Shown here piece after piece: positions 8,388 to 16,199 of a stretch of 64,000 nucleotides of DNA (position 1 is the stretch's first letter; every line of letters starts with the position of its first letter). The translations under genes were made by a program, and so were the position numbers. Source of the stretch: Vibrio diazotrophicus (GTDB taxonomy: Bacteria > Pseudomonadota > Gammaproteobacteria > Enterobacterales > Vibrionaceae); contig NZ_CP151842.1 in NCBI RefSeq assembly GCF_038452265.1, positions 806,001 to 870,000 on the forward strand, in the 5' to 3' direction. The notes under the pieces are model-generated. The model worked only from the letters and a program-made list of their open reading frames with translations, did not search any database and was not told the origin of the DNA.

Positions 8388-9032
8388 TTATTCACCGTTT
8401 ATCTGTTGATGAATGTTATTTACTAACTCTTCACTTAAACCGAGTTGCTTCGCCAATTCTTGCAGATACGCTTTTTCCATAAAGTTTTGCTCGTCGGCAA
8501 CCAAGGCTGAAGCAAGATAAATCTCCGACGCTTGAGCCGGAGTTTGCGCCAGCGCCGCGATTTCGTTCGGGTCTAAAGGCTTTTTCAACTCTTGTTGGAA
8601 CAGGGTTTGAACGTCGTTATCGGCACCAATCTCATTAATCACTTGGTTTATCTTAGCCATTTCTTGCTCATCTACGTGTCCATCTGCTTTGGCGGAAGCG
8701 ATCATCGCTTTAAGAATGAGTATTTCATGGCGAGGATTTGATTGGTCAAAGGCCGCTGGCTGAGTTGGTTCATTTTGATTGGCTTGCCAGTCGTTATACA
8801 TCTTATAAGCGAGAGCCCCCAGAGCCGCAGAACCACCAATGGCGAGCGCTTTTTTGCCCAACTTCTTGGTTTTCTTTGAACCCATTAAAAGGCCTATGAT
8901 ACCTCCGCCGAGTGCACCTGCACCAAGGGTGGCAAGCTGGCTTTTATCCTGAGCTAAAGACTGAGCTTGCTGCTTACCGGATTGAACCAAATTGGAGTTG
9001 AGTGCTTGATTGAGTAGGGCTTTGAGATCCAT
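8388..9032 (-). CDS. YebE-like DUF533 / TerB-fold membrane-associated protein
   Basis: This 214-residue protein has a glycine-rich hydrophobic stretch at about residues 35-60 (LGAGALGGGIIGLLMG) and a second near 64-78, then a linker, then a helical TerB-like domain (ILKAMIASAKADGHVDEQE). That arrangement is the DUF533/YebE family, whose E. coli member is an inner-membrane protein of unknown function linked to stress regulation. The acidic DGHVDEQE segment is the conserved metal-binding-like part of TerB folds. It is a single gene with ribosome site GGAGAAAG. Confidence 0.82.
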   Translation of the reverse strand: MDLKALLNQALNSNLVQSGKQQAQSLAQDKSQLATLGAGALGGGIIGLLMGSKKTKKLGKKALAIGGSAALGALAYKMYNDWQANQNEPTQPAAFDQSNPRHEILILKAMIASAKADGHVDEQEMAKINQVINEIGADNDVQTLFQQELKKPLDPNEIAALAQTPAQASEIYLASALVADEQNFMEKAYLQELAKQLGLSEELVNNIHQQINGE

Positions 9033-9091
9033 GTCTTTCTCCTTTTTGTTTTTATGCAGTGTAGAAGAGAAATGATGAATCCAGCATTAAT

Positions 9092-9117
9092 AAAAAAGGC
9101 TGCCAATAGGCAGCCTT
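9092..9117 (-). terminator. proS terminator
   Basis: On the minus strand the stem AAGGCTGCC/GGCAGCCTT is followed by a run of T, about 20 bases after the proS stop. Confidence 0.9.
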
Positions 9118-9136
9118 CAAAGATAGACGTTCGAGA

Positions 9137-10852
9137 TTAAGCCATTTTCGACTTGATGTGCTCGACGATATCAGTCATTGCTACTGGCGTTTTGTCACCA
9201 GTGCGACGGTTTTTATATTCGAAATTACCTTCGTCCATACTACGATCACCGATAACGATCGTATGAGGAACACCAAGTAGCTCCATATCAGAGAACATAA
9301 CACCTGGGCGTTCTTTACGGTCATCGAATAGAACTTCGATACCAGCAGCTGTCAGTTCAGCATATAGCTTCTCTGCGGCTTCTTGAACGCGCTCAGATTT
9401 GTGCATGTTCATTGGAACGATAGCCACTTGGAACGGTGCAATAGCGTCTGGCCAGATGATACCGTATTTATCGTGGTTCTGTTCAATCGCAGCAGCCACC
9501 ACACGAGTAACACCGATACCGTAACAACCCATTTCTAGAATAACGTTTTTACCGTCAGCGCCTAGAACACCACAGTTCATTTTCTCAGAGTAGTTAGTAC
9601 CAAGCTGGAAGATGTGACCAACTTCGATACCACGCTTAAGCATGATAGTGCCTTTACCACATGGGCTTGGGTCACCTTCAACAACGTTACGTAGGTCTTC
9701 AACTTGACCTAGTTGAACGTCACGGCCCCAGTTAATGCCGAAGTAGTGTTTACCATCAACGTTTGCACCAGCACTGAAGTCGCGGGTTACAGCAACCGTG
9801 CGGTCAACGATGAATGGCAGTTTTAGACCTACTGGACCTAAAGAACCTGGGCCTGCACCGACTAGAGCACGAATCTCTTCTTCAGAAGCCATCTCTAATG
9901 GAGAAGCGACTTCTTTCAAGTTCTCTGCTTTAACTTCGTTTAGCTCGTGATCACCACGGATGATCAGGGCAATGATGTCTGCGTCAACTTCATCTGATGC
10001 TTTAACGAAAAGCGTTTTAACTGTTTTCTCGATAGGCAGTTCAAATTGCTCAACAAGTTCTGCAATGGTTTTCGCATTTGGCGTATCAACCAGAGTCATC
10101 TCTTGAGTCGGAGCTGCAAGTTCTGCTGCAAGTGCAACCGCTTCTGCTTTTTCAATGTTCGCTGCGTAATCAGATTCAGTAGAGAACGCGATTAAGTCTT
10201 CGCCGCTTTCCGCTAATACGTGGAACTCTTGAGAGCCGCTACCACCGATAGCGCCGCTATCCGCCAATACTGGGCGGTAATCCAGACCCATGCGGTCGAA
10301 TGCTTTACAGTAAGCATCGTGCATAGCGTCGTAAGATTTTTGCAGACCTTCTTTATCGATGTCGAAGCTGTATGCATCCATCATAGAGAATTCACGAGAG
10401 CGCATCACGCCAAAACGAGGGCGGCGTTCATCACGGAACTTAGTCTGGATTTGGTACAGGTTCAGCGGAAGCTGCTTGTATGAACTCACTTCATTACGCA
10501 CAAGAGCAGTAATCACTTCTTCTGCTGTTGGGCTTAGTACAAACGGACGAGTGTGGCGGTCAGTAAAGCGAAGCAGTTCTGGGCCCATCTTTTCAGAGCG
10601 ACCAGTCTCTTCCCATAGTTCAAACGGCTGCACAACGGGCATTAGTGTTTCGATTGCCCCTGCATTGTCGATTTCTTGGCGAATGATGGTTTCGACTTTA
10701 CGCAGTACGCGAAGACCGGTAGGTAGCCAAGTGTAAAGACCTGAAGCTAGCTTACGGATCATACCCGCACGTAGCATGAGCTGGTGGCTCACTACTTCTG
10801 CGTCGTTTGGAGTCTCCTTCAGAGTAGAAAGAAGATATTTACTGGTACGCAT
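9137..10852 (-). CDS. proS: Prolyl-tRNA synthetase
   Basis: ProS charges tRNA-Pro. The 571 residues match the bacterial-type class II enzyme: motif 1 near the N-terminus, motif 2 in FRDERRPRFGVMRSREFSM, a YbaK-like editing insertion at about 225-390 that removes mischarged Ala-tRNA-Pro, motif 3 in GCYGIGVTRVVAAAIEQ, and a C-terminal anticodon-binding domain (TIVIGDRSMDEGNFEYKNR). The start is ATG 10852, giving MRTSKYLLSTLKETP as in relatives. It is on the same strand as trmO, 67 bases downstream of it; the proS-trmO pairing is shared with E. coli. Confidence 0.98.
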   Translation of the reverse strand: MRTSKYLLSTLKETPNDAEVVSHQLMLRAGMIRKLASGLYTWLPTGLRVLRKVETIIRQEIDNAGAIETLMPVVQPFELWEETGRSEKMGPELLRFTDRHTRPFVLSPTAEEVITALVRNEVSSYKQLPLNLYQIQTKFRDERRPRFGVMRSREFSMMDAYSFDIDKEGLQKSYDAMHDAYCKAFDRMGLDYRPVLADSGAIGGSGSQEFHVLAESGEDLIAFSTESDYAANIEKAEAVALAAELAAPTQEMTLVDTPNAKTIAELVEQFELPIEKTVKTLFVKASDEVDADIIALIIRGDHELNEVKAENLKEVASPLEMASEEEIRALVGAGPGSLGPVGLKLPFIVDRTVAVTRDFSAGANVDGKHYFGINWGRDVQLGQVEDLRNVVEGDPSPCGKGTIMLKRGIEVGHIFQLGTNYSEKMNCGVLGADGKNVILEMGCYGIGVTRVVAAAIEQNHDKYGIIWPDAIAPFQVAIVPMNMHKSERVQEAAEKLYAELTAAGIEVLFDDRKERPGVMFSDMELLGVPHTIVIGDRSMDEGNFEYKNRRTGDKTPVAMTDIVEHIKSKMA

Positions 10853-10919
10853 TTATGGTATCCGTTTATCAAAGGTGGTAATAAATTTAGCCGCTAATAA
10901 TATCAGCCAAATGCGAATG

Positions 10920-11615
10920 TCAAAAGTGTTCAATAGTAGTAACTGTCACTAAGTTACCAGATATGGTGAATTTTACGTTCAAATTGTACAAATGTACTGC
11001 GTATTGCTTATCGTCAGGCTTATTTTTCTTGTAAGCAGGACGTGGATCTTGTGCTAGAACTTCGCTAATCACCGCTTGTTTGACGGTTGAATCGGGTAGC
11101 GACTGCAAAATAGCCAGAGCTGTAGGGCTGAATTCAACCTCAACTTTTGGAGGCTCCGCATCAGCGTATCCACCTTTTGCTTCTGGTACGGAGTCAGAAT
11201 AGGGGATATAAGGTTTGATATCGATGATGGGAGTACCATCAACCAGATCAACACTGCCCACTTCTATATAGATTTGGTCGCCTTCTTTTTCTATGCCTCG
11301 AAACTCCACCGCAGACATACCAATTCCATTCGGACGAAATGTTGAACGGGAAGCCAATACACCCACTCTTTCATTGCCACCAAGACGCGGTGGACGAACC
11401 GTTGGTTTCCAACCTGCTTCAAGATTTTGATCAAACAAGAACAATAACCACAGATGACTGAACTGCTCTAACTCACGTACTGCTTCCATACAGTTCAGCT
11501 CGCCTAATAATTTGATGCGTGCTGTTGCGCTGGACACTAAACGCGGCTGGCGGGGAACGGCAAACTTCTCTTTATATGGAGTTTCGATGGTAGCAATCGG
11601 CGTGATGGTGTGCAT
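10920..11615 (-). CDS. trmO: tRNA (N6-threonylcarbamoyladenosine37-N6)-methyltransferase TrmO
   Basis: TrmO adds a methyl group to t6A37 in ANN-decoding tRNAs (m6t6A), using S-adenosylmethionine in a beta-barrel fold unlike other methyltransferases. The 231-residue protein shows the TsaA/YaeB family landmarks: AVPRQPRLV near the N-terminus, PPRLGGNERVGVLASRSTFRPN at about 80-100, and DIKPYIPYSD. The C-terminal lobe ends DPRPAYKKN...YAVHLYNLNVKF, typical of the gamma-proteobacterial form. It is probably in one unit with proS. Confidence 0.94.
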   Translation of the reverse strand: MHTITPIATIETPYKEKFAVPRQPRLVSSATARIKLLGELNCMEAVRELEQFSHLWLLFLFDQNLEAGWKPTVRPPRLGGNERVGVLASRSTFRPNGIGMSAVEFRGIEKEGDQIYIEVGSVDLVDGTPIIDIKPYIPYSDSVPEAKGGYADAEPPKVEVEFSPTALAILQSLPDSTVKQAVISEVLAQDPRPAYKKNKPDDKQYAVHLYNLNVKFTISGNLVTVTTIEHF

Positions 11616-11689
11616 TGGCGTGTATTGAGTTTGGCTAAAGAAATAAAAGTGAAAATATCACACCTAACAGAGAACAGTAGTAATTATTG

Positions 11690-11718
11690 TTGACAGTAAT
11701 TCTATTTTGTTATGTTAT
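11690..11718 (+). promoter_or_regulatory. ykgO promoter
   Basis: A perfect -35 TTGACA (11690-11695) is followed after 17 bases by TGTTAT (11713-11718) as -10. The -10 lies inside the Zur box, so bound Zur would block RNA polymerase. Confidence 0.7.
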
Positions 11719-11727
11719 ATTATAACA
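11713..11727 (+). promoter_or_regulatory. Zur operator of ykgO
   Basis: TGTTATATTATAACA is a near-perfect palindrome matching the core of the gamma-proteobacterial Zur box (TGTTATAnTATAACA). Zur with zinc represses; low zinc relieves it. Genes for zinc-free ribosomal paralogues are classic Zur targets. Confidence 0.88.
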
Positions 11728-11751
11728 ATAATTAATTGCGAGGTTTCATCC

Positions 11752-11877
11752 ATGAAAGTATTAAGTTCTCTGAAAAGTGCAAAAAATCGTCATCCAGGTT
11801 GCCAGATTGTAAAACGTCGTGGGCGTCTTTACGTTATCTGTAAAGCTAATCCAAGGTTTAAAGCAGTGCAGAGATGA
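11752..11877 (+). CDS. ykgO: Zinc-independent 50S ribosomal protein L36 paralogue (L36B)
   Basis: This 41-codon gene encodes a close match to E. coli YkgO: MKVLSSLKSAKNRHPGCQ, IVKRRGRLYVICKANPRFKAV. The normal L36 holds zinc with four ligands (Cys/His); this type has lost that set, keeping only scattered Cys20 and Cys33, so it can replace L36 and free zinc during starvation. The perfect Zur box in its promoter supports that role. It ends at KAVQR, shorter than the E. coli protein, which has a basic RKKKR-type tail. The usual partner, zinc-free L31 (ykgM), is not next to it. The ribosome site GAGG precedes ATG by ten bases. Confidence 0.93.
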   Translation: MKVLSSLKSAKNRHPGCQIVKRRGRLYVICKANPRFKAVQR

Positions 11878-12053
11878 GTCATTGCTACGACTTGAATATC
11901 GTTATTAACTTATAATATTCGTTAAATACATTTGTTTGGTTTATAACACAACGTATTGTGCTGATTTGGATTATTTTATGCTTAATTTGAAATAATCTGT
12001 AACATCTTTGATTTTGTAATGTTCACTCCCTCAAGTACTCTTCGCCGCGCTTT

Positions 12054-12067
12054 TGACATTTTTGTCA
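12054..12067 (+). promoter_or_regulatory. TGACA-N4-TGTCA palindrome at the abgT promoter
   Basis: The palindrome TGACATTTTTGTCA overlaps a good -35 hexamer TTGACA (12053-12058), 35 bases before the transporter start. It is a likely operator for an unidentified regulator; its spacing does not fit FNR. Confidence 0.45.
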
Positions 12068-12101
12068 CAAATGCATAGAGAAAACTACAAGGAGGAAACA
12101 G

Positions 12102-13688
12102 ATGAGTTCGTCTGCTTCAATAAACAAACCAGCACCTAAAAAGTCACTTTTTACCCGCTTCTTAGATGGTGTTGAGTATTTAGGGAATCTATTACCCCAT
12201 CCGATTACTTTATTCGCTATTTTCTGTTTAGCGATTCTTATTTCATCAGGTATTGCAGGCTACTTTGAAGTCTCAGTTATGGACCCACGTCCAGAAGGCG
12301 CTAAAGGCCGTGCCGCTGATGGTATGATCCACGTTGTTAGCCTGCTTAATGCTGAAGGTTTACAACTGATCGTAACTAACCTAGTGAAAAACTTTGTTGG
12401 TTTCGCACCTTTAGGCACAGTGCTTGTTGCTATGCTTGGTGTGGCAATTGCTGAATATTCTGGTCTTTTATCTGCTGCAATGCGTGGCCTTGTTATGGGC
12501 GCATCTGCTCGCATGGTGACAGTTACAGTTGTATTTGCAGGTATCATTTCTAATACAGCATCTGAACTTGGCTACGTGGTATTGATTCCACTTGCAGCTA
12601 TGTTGTTCCACTCTTTAGGTCGTCACCCTCTGGCGGGTCTGGCTGCCGCATTTGCAGGTGTATCTGGTGGTTACTCTGCAAACCTTCTGATTGGTACTGT
12701 TGATCCACTGCTTTCAGGTATTACTGAAACCGCAGCACAAATGATTGACCCAACTTACACGGTTGGCCCAGAAGTGAACTGGTACTTCATGTTTGTCTCT
12801 ACCTTCTTTATCGCAGGTATGGGTGCTTACGTAACTGAGAAGATCGTTGAACCTAAACTGGGTAAATACAACCCAGAAGAGGCAGCAGAAGACCTTTCTA
12901 AAGACAAGATGGGTACTCTGACTGATATTGAAAAACGTGGTTTGAAGCTTGCTGGTATTGCAGTACTTGCAGTAAGTGCTCTTCTTGCTTGGACTATCGT
13001 TCCTGCTGACGGTGTTCTTCGCTCTGCTGAAGGTACTGTTGCTGGTTCACCATTCCTGAAAAGTATTGTTGCTTTCATCTTCGTATTCTTCGCAATCCCT
13101 GGCTACGTTTATGGCCGTGTTGTGGGTACGATGAAAACTGACCGTGATGTTATCGATGCGATGGCGAAATCTATGTCTTCTATGGGCATGTACATCGTAT
13201 TGGTATTCTTTGCTGCTCAGTTTGTAGCATTCTTCAAGTGGACTAACTTCGGTCAGGTATTTGCTGTTGCAGGTGCAGACTTCCTGCAAAACATCGGCTT
13301 AACAGGTCCAATGTTGTTCTTCGCATTTATCCTGATGTGTGGCTTCATCAACCTGATGATCGGTTCAGCATCGGCGCAGTGGGCAGTAACGGCACCAATT
13401 TTCGTTCCAATGTTAATGCTAGTCGGTTATGCGCCTGAAACGATTCAAGCGGCTTACCGTATCGGTGACTCAACCACCAACATCATCACACCAATGATGA
13501 GTTACTTTGGTCTGATCCTTGCGGTTGCAACTCGCTACATGAAGAATCTAGGTATTGGTACGCTAATCGCAACCATGCTGCCTTACTCAATTTGCTTTAT
13601 CGTAGGTTGGAGCTTGTTGTTCTACGTTTGGGTATTCTTGCTAGGTCTACCAGTAGGCCCAGGTGCTGCAACGTACTATACGCCATAA
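12102..13688 (+). CDS. AbgT-family transporter
   Basis: This 528-residue polytopic inner-membrane protein has a dozen or so hydrophobic segments. It carries AbgT family features: LLPHPITLFAIFCL near the N-terminus, a central ASARMVTVTVVFAGIISNTASELGYVVLIPL re-entrant region (12475-12600), and NLMIGSASAQWAVTAPIFVPML followed by GDSTTNIITPMMSY in the C-terminal half. The family includes the E. coli p-aminobenzoyl-glutamate importer AbgT and Neisseria MtrF-type drug exporters. Which one applies here cannot be told, and no abgAB hydrolase genes are adjacent. The ribosome site AAGGAGG is strong. Confidence 0.92.
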   Translation: MSSSASINKPAPKKSLFTRFLDGVEYLGNLLPHPITLFAIFCLAILISSGIAGYFEVSVMDPRPEGAKGRAADGMIHVVSLLNAEGLQLIVTNLVKNFVGFAPLGTVLVAMLGVAIAEYSGLLSAAMRGLVMGASARMVTVTVVFAGIISNTASELGYVVLIPLAAMLFHSLGRHPLAGLAAAFAGVSGGYSANLLIGTVDPLLSGITETAAQMIDPTYTVGPEVNWYFMFVSTFFIAGMGAYVTEKIVEPKLGKYNPEEAAEDLSKDKMGTLTDIEKRGLKLAGIAVLAVSALLAWTIVPADGVLRSAEGTVAGSPFLKSIVAFIFVFFAIPGYVYGRVVGTMKTDRDVIDAMAKSMSSMGMYIVLVFFAAQFVAFFKWTNFGQVFAVAGADFLQNIGLTGPMLFFAFILMCGFINLMIGSASAQWAVTAPIFVPMLMLVGYAPETIQAAYRIGDSTTNIITPMMSYFGLILAVATRYMKNLGIGTLIATMLPYSICFIVGWSLLFYVWVFLLGLPVGPGAATYYTP

Positions 13689-13752
13689 GTCATGTTCGCT
13701 TTAAGCTACATACCTTGATTGGTTATATAGCTTGATTAGTTATATAGATAAG

Positions 13753-13782
13753 AAAAAACCTGCGAGATTCGCAGGTTTTTTT
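13753..13782. terminator. Bidirectional terminator, AbgT gene / YaiI gene
   Basis: The stem AAACCTGCGA/TCGCAGGTTT is flanked by A-run and T-run, so it can serve both convergent genes. Confidence 0.9.
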
Positions 13783-13797
13783 GTATTTAGAATCGAG

Positions 13798-14247
13798 CTA
13801 TTTTTTAAACTTCGCCAGATATCTGTCTAAGTGGTTAGCGAACTCGCGTCGATCAGTCTGAGACAGGGCACTTGGGCCTCCGGTTTGAATACCACTTGAT
13901 CGCATTGTTTCCATAAAGTCGCGAATATTGAGGCGTGCTTTAATGGTGTCTTTCGTATAAAGCTCACCGCGTGAGTTAAGCGCCAATGCCCCTTTGGTAA
14001 TAACTTCGTCGGCAAGGGGAATGTCGGAAGTGATAACCAAGTCGTTCGCTTCTACTCGTCTTACAATTTCATTATCAGCAATATCAAAACCTGCAGGGAC
14101 CTGAATGGAGTGAATATTGACTCGCTTAGGTACTGGAATGATGTGGTTAGCTACGAAGGTACACTCTATCCCTGTGCGTTCTGCTGCACGTACAATCGTT
14201 TCTCTTATCACTTTCGGGCAAGCGTCTGCGTCAACCCATATCTTCAT
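13798..14247 (-). CDS. YaiI/YqxD family (UPF0178) protein
   Basis: This 149-residue protein starts MKIWVDADACPKVIRETI, the hallmark of UPF0178, whose fold is PIN-domain-like. Conserved acidic residues (Asp6, Asp8, DIADNEIVRR, SDIPLADEVI) could bind a metal, and a nuclease role has been proposed from structure only. The C-terminal segment contains GGPSALSQTDRREFANHLDRYL, also typical. The gene overlaps the stop of the upstream coiled-coil gene (ATGA), so the two are co-translated. Confidence 0.9.
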   Translation of the reverse strand: MKIWVDADACPKVIRETIVRAAERTGIECTFVANHIIPVPKRVNIHSIQVPAGFDIADNEIVRRVEANDLVITSDIPLADEVITKGALALNSRGELYTKDTIKARLNIRDFMETMRSSGIQTGGPSALSQTDRREFANHLDRYLAKFKK

Positions 14248-14537
14248 TGAGTTTTACCGTTAATTTGTTGTTCCAACTGTTCAATACGCTGAGTGAGCTG
14301 AACTATGGTCTGTTCTAACTGAGTAATACGATCCGTATCCCCATTGGCTTTTGCCGCAATTTCTACTTTCGGAACACGATTAGCATTCTTCCAGCTTTTA
14401 ATCGCAGCAATTAGGGCAGCCATAGGAACTGATGTACTCATACGTGCTCTAACTAACGCAACAGTCGGTTCTTTTCCTTGCTGTTGCAGAGTGGTGAGCA
14501 CACTTTCGAGCTCTTTAGTGACGTCTTGTGTGAGCAT
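14244..14537 (-). CDS. Small coiled-coil protein, putative DNA-binding
   Basis: The 97-residue product has two parts. Residues 1-55 are helix-turn-helix-like (KEPTVALVRARMSTSVPMAALIAAIKSWK), recalling the N-terminus of KfrA-type DNA-binding proteins. Residues 65-95 form a heptad coiled coil (DRITQLEQTIVQLTQRIEQL) that would dimerise it. I do not recognise a named family with confidence. The end overlaps the following yaiI-type gene by four bases. DNA binding is inference from shape. Confidence 0.7.
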   Translation of the reverse strand: MLTQDVTKELESVLTTLQQQGKEPTVALVRARMSTSVPMAALIAAIKSWKNANRVPKVEIAAKANGDTDRITQLEQTIVQLTQRIEQLEQQINGKTQ

Positions 14538-14663
14538 AGGTCATCCTTCTATCTGTTGGCGTGATTTTATATCAGATCGATGGATTATTCCTGCTTAAAA
14601 GTTTTAGCGTGTCTTCGTTCGTTTTTCTTCAGCTCAAGAGAGCTAGTGAAAGTAATACGTTCT

Positions 14664-14681
14664 TGTGCGAGATCTCTTACA
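14664..14681 (+). promoter_or_regulatory. GacA/VarA (UvrY)-type upstream activating site of csrB
   Basis: TGTGCGAGATCTCTTACA matches the Gac/UvrY consensus TGTAAGAGATCTCTTACA at 16 of 18 positions. It lies ~160-175 bases upstream of the predicted RNA start, the usual distance. In Vibrio the VarS/VarA system activates the csr RNAs. Confidence 0.85.
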
Positions 14682-14804
14682 AGTAGTGTGAGATATCAGA
14701 GTTTTGTGAAGCGGAAAATGCTATTTTCTTGTTTTAACTTATTGAATTTTATTGTTTTAATATTTCTGTTTGCTTTGTATGCAGAAATATTTGCGATCAG
14801 GTAA

Positions 14805-14832
14805 TTGCACAAAAAATCCAAAGGCGTAGATT
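14805..14832 (+). promoter_or_regulatory. csrB promoter
   Basis: TTGCAC and TAGATT are separated by 16 bases and sit seven bases before GTCGGAAGGGAACTGAC, which resembles the 5' end of E. coli CsrB. The -35 is weak, as expected for an activated promoter. Confidence 0.55.
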
Positions 14833-14839
14833 AAACCTC

Positions 14840-15229
14840 GTCGGAAGGGAACTGACATGGAATTGGATACACCACTGGACGGTGATTTCAGGACGAAAAA
14901 GTGATTAACGGATAAATCACTACATGGATACGGATACGAACGGATTCAACAGCTAACAGGAAGTTAGTTGGCAAGGAAAGCAAAAAGGATAAACCCTAGG
15001 AAAGGGTAGGACACCATCAGGACGATGGGAAGGACACCGCTCAAGGAACAAGTGATGAGCGCTAACAGGAAAGTTAGCACAAAGGATGAAAACGGACACC
15101 GCTAGGAAGGCGATGCAAGGATTTGACTGAAGGATTCGGTTTTTTAAGGATGATGCAGGAAGCACGTATTTGTAGCCGGATTGCTGCGCACAAGACTTAA
15201 ACCCCAGCACTTAGGTGTTGGGGTTTTTC
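14840..15229 (+). ncRNA. csrB: CsrB-family regulatory RNA
   Basis: This ~390-nt non-coding RNA contains about 26-28 GGA triplets, many as AGGA in hairpin loops (for example CTAACAGGAAGTTAG, CCATCAGGACGATGG and GCTAACAGGAAAGTTAGC). Such repeats are binding sites for the translational regulator CsrA, which the RNA sequesters. The 5' sequence resembles E. coli CsrB, and the 3' end is an intrinsic terminator (15200-15229; CCCCAGCAC/GTGTTGGGG plus T-run). A Gac/VarA-type site lies upstream. Vibrio carries several such RNAs (CsrB, C, D); which one this is cannot be told from sequence alone. Open frames on the opposite strand are by-products. Confidence 0.93.
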
Positions 15230-15419
15230 TTAATTTGAAGTTTTCCAATTCAAATTCTGTTATCTCTGCGATAATTTCTACCGACCACATAGTGACCTTT
15301 TTATCGTTATCTATGCGAAAATCAGTAAAATAATAAAAATAATCAGTGGCTTAAATTTTTTTGTTTTTGTTAGTAATAGCAAAAACGCTATTCATTTGAT
15401 GTTGGAACAAGGATTGTTT

Positions 15420-15917
15420 GTGACAATAGTGACACGACGAACACTGTTAATTCCCTATACAGAATCGTTCGAGTTGGACTTTTTGATGCTGAATTGCTGT
15501 GCTAAAAACAGGGCATATATGAACGGCCCTAAAACAGTTTCGGCATCAAGAGAGTTATTCAAGCGCGTACTCAATGACTCCTCCATTCATGCAATGGCGG
15601 TTTTGGATAACTATAATCGTGAGTTTATGGGACATGTGTTTATCGAGCGCGATGATATTAAAGCTGAGCTGGGCTTTATTTTCGATAAGCTGTACTGGAA
15701 GCAAGGTTTAGCGTCTGAAGCATTAAAAGCGTTTTTCCCCAAAGCCTGTGAGCGATTAGGACTGATGAGAGTCGTTGCGAGTGCGGAAGTTGAAAATCTC
15801 TCCGCGATTAAGATATTGCAAGCTTTAGGGTTTGAAAACAAAGGCGAAAATGAAGAATATTTCGCCCCGAGTTATGACTTCGAATGGATTAGACCATCCG
15901 ATGCGGTGGCAAGTTAA
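15420..15917 (+). CDS. GNAT-family N-acetyltransferase (RimJ/RimL-like)
   Basis: The 165-residue protein begins VTIVTRRTLLIPYTESFELDFLMLN, the standard RimJ/RimL beginning, and contains the acetyl-CoA segment LGFIFDKLYWKQGLASEALKAF and the closing ENLSAIKILQALGFE. It would acetylate an amino group on a protein or small molecule; the substrate is unknown. GTG 15420 is chosen because AAGGA sits six bases before it and the family N-terminus starts there; in-frame ATG 15399 lacks a ribosome site. Its last 29 bases overlap the 3' end of the convergent DUF3301 gene. Confidence 0.85.
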   Translation: MTIVTRRTLLIPYTESFELDFLMLNCCAKNRAYMNGPKTVSASRELFKRVLNDSSIHAMAVLDNYNREFMGHVFIERDDIKAELGFIFDKLYWKQGLASEALKAFFPKACERLGLMRVVASAEVENLSAIKILQALGFENKGENEEYFAPSYDFEWIRPSDAVAS

Positions 15918-16191
15918 AGCGCATTGGGATGAAACCGCGCATTTCTAGCTTTCCTTGGTAACAGTCGTCGCCTAAAGCCGAAAATTCAAACAAGTAAACC
16001 GTATGCCAAAACCAGCGACCATCGCTGGTTTTCCATTTGTGGCCGCCGAATGAGACGCTTAGCAATTGGAGTTCAAGCTGATCGCACTTTCTCAATACAT
16101 GTGACTTTGCGATTTCAGACTGACGCCTTTGTTGCCAAAAGAGAAAACAGACAAAGCACAGCGCCAAAATTGCCAATAAGTCTCCAATCAT
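15889..16191 (-). CDS. DUF3301 protein, single membrane anchor
   Basis: This 100-residue protein has one N-terminal transmembrane helix (LLAILALCFVCFLFW), then a basic juxtamembrane stretch (QQRRQSEIAK) and a soluble domain with WKTSDGRWFWHTVYLFEFSALGDDCYQG, the DUF3301 signature. The anchor and flanking charges suggest a mostly cytoplasmic domain at the inner membrane. Its function is unknown. It starts eight bases after the DUF3549 gene, so both form one unit. The 3' end overlaps the GNAT gene. Confidence 0.85.
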   Translation of the reverse strand: MIGDLLAILALCFVCFLFWQQRRQSEIAKSHVLRKCDQLELQLLSVSFGGHKWKTSDGRWFWHTVYLFEFSALGDDCYQGKLEMRGFIPMRFNLPPHRMV

Positions 16192-16199
16192 CTTCTATC

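Noticed and set aside
12053..12068. FNR/DNR-type box upstream of the AbgT gene
   Set aside because: The half-sites TTGAC and GTCAC are six bases apart instead of four.
14953..15210. 85-residue frame on the minus strand across the Csr RNA
   Set aside because: It lies antisense to a structured non-coding RNA and arises from the GGA-rich sequence.
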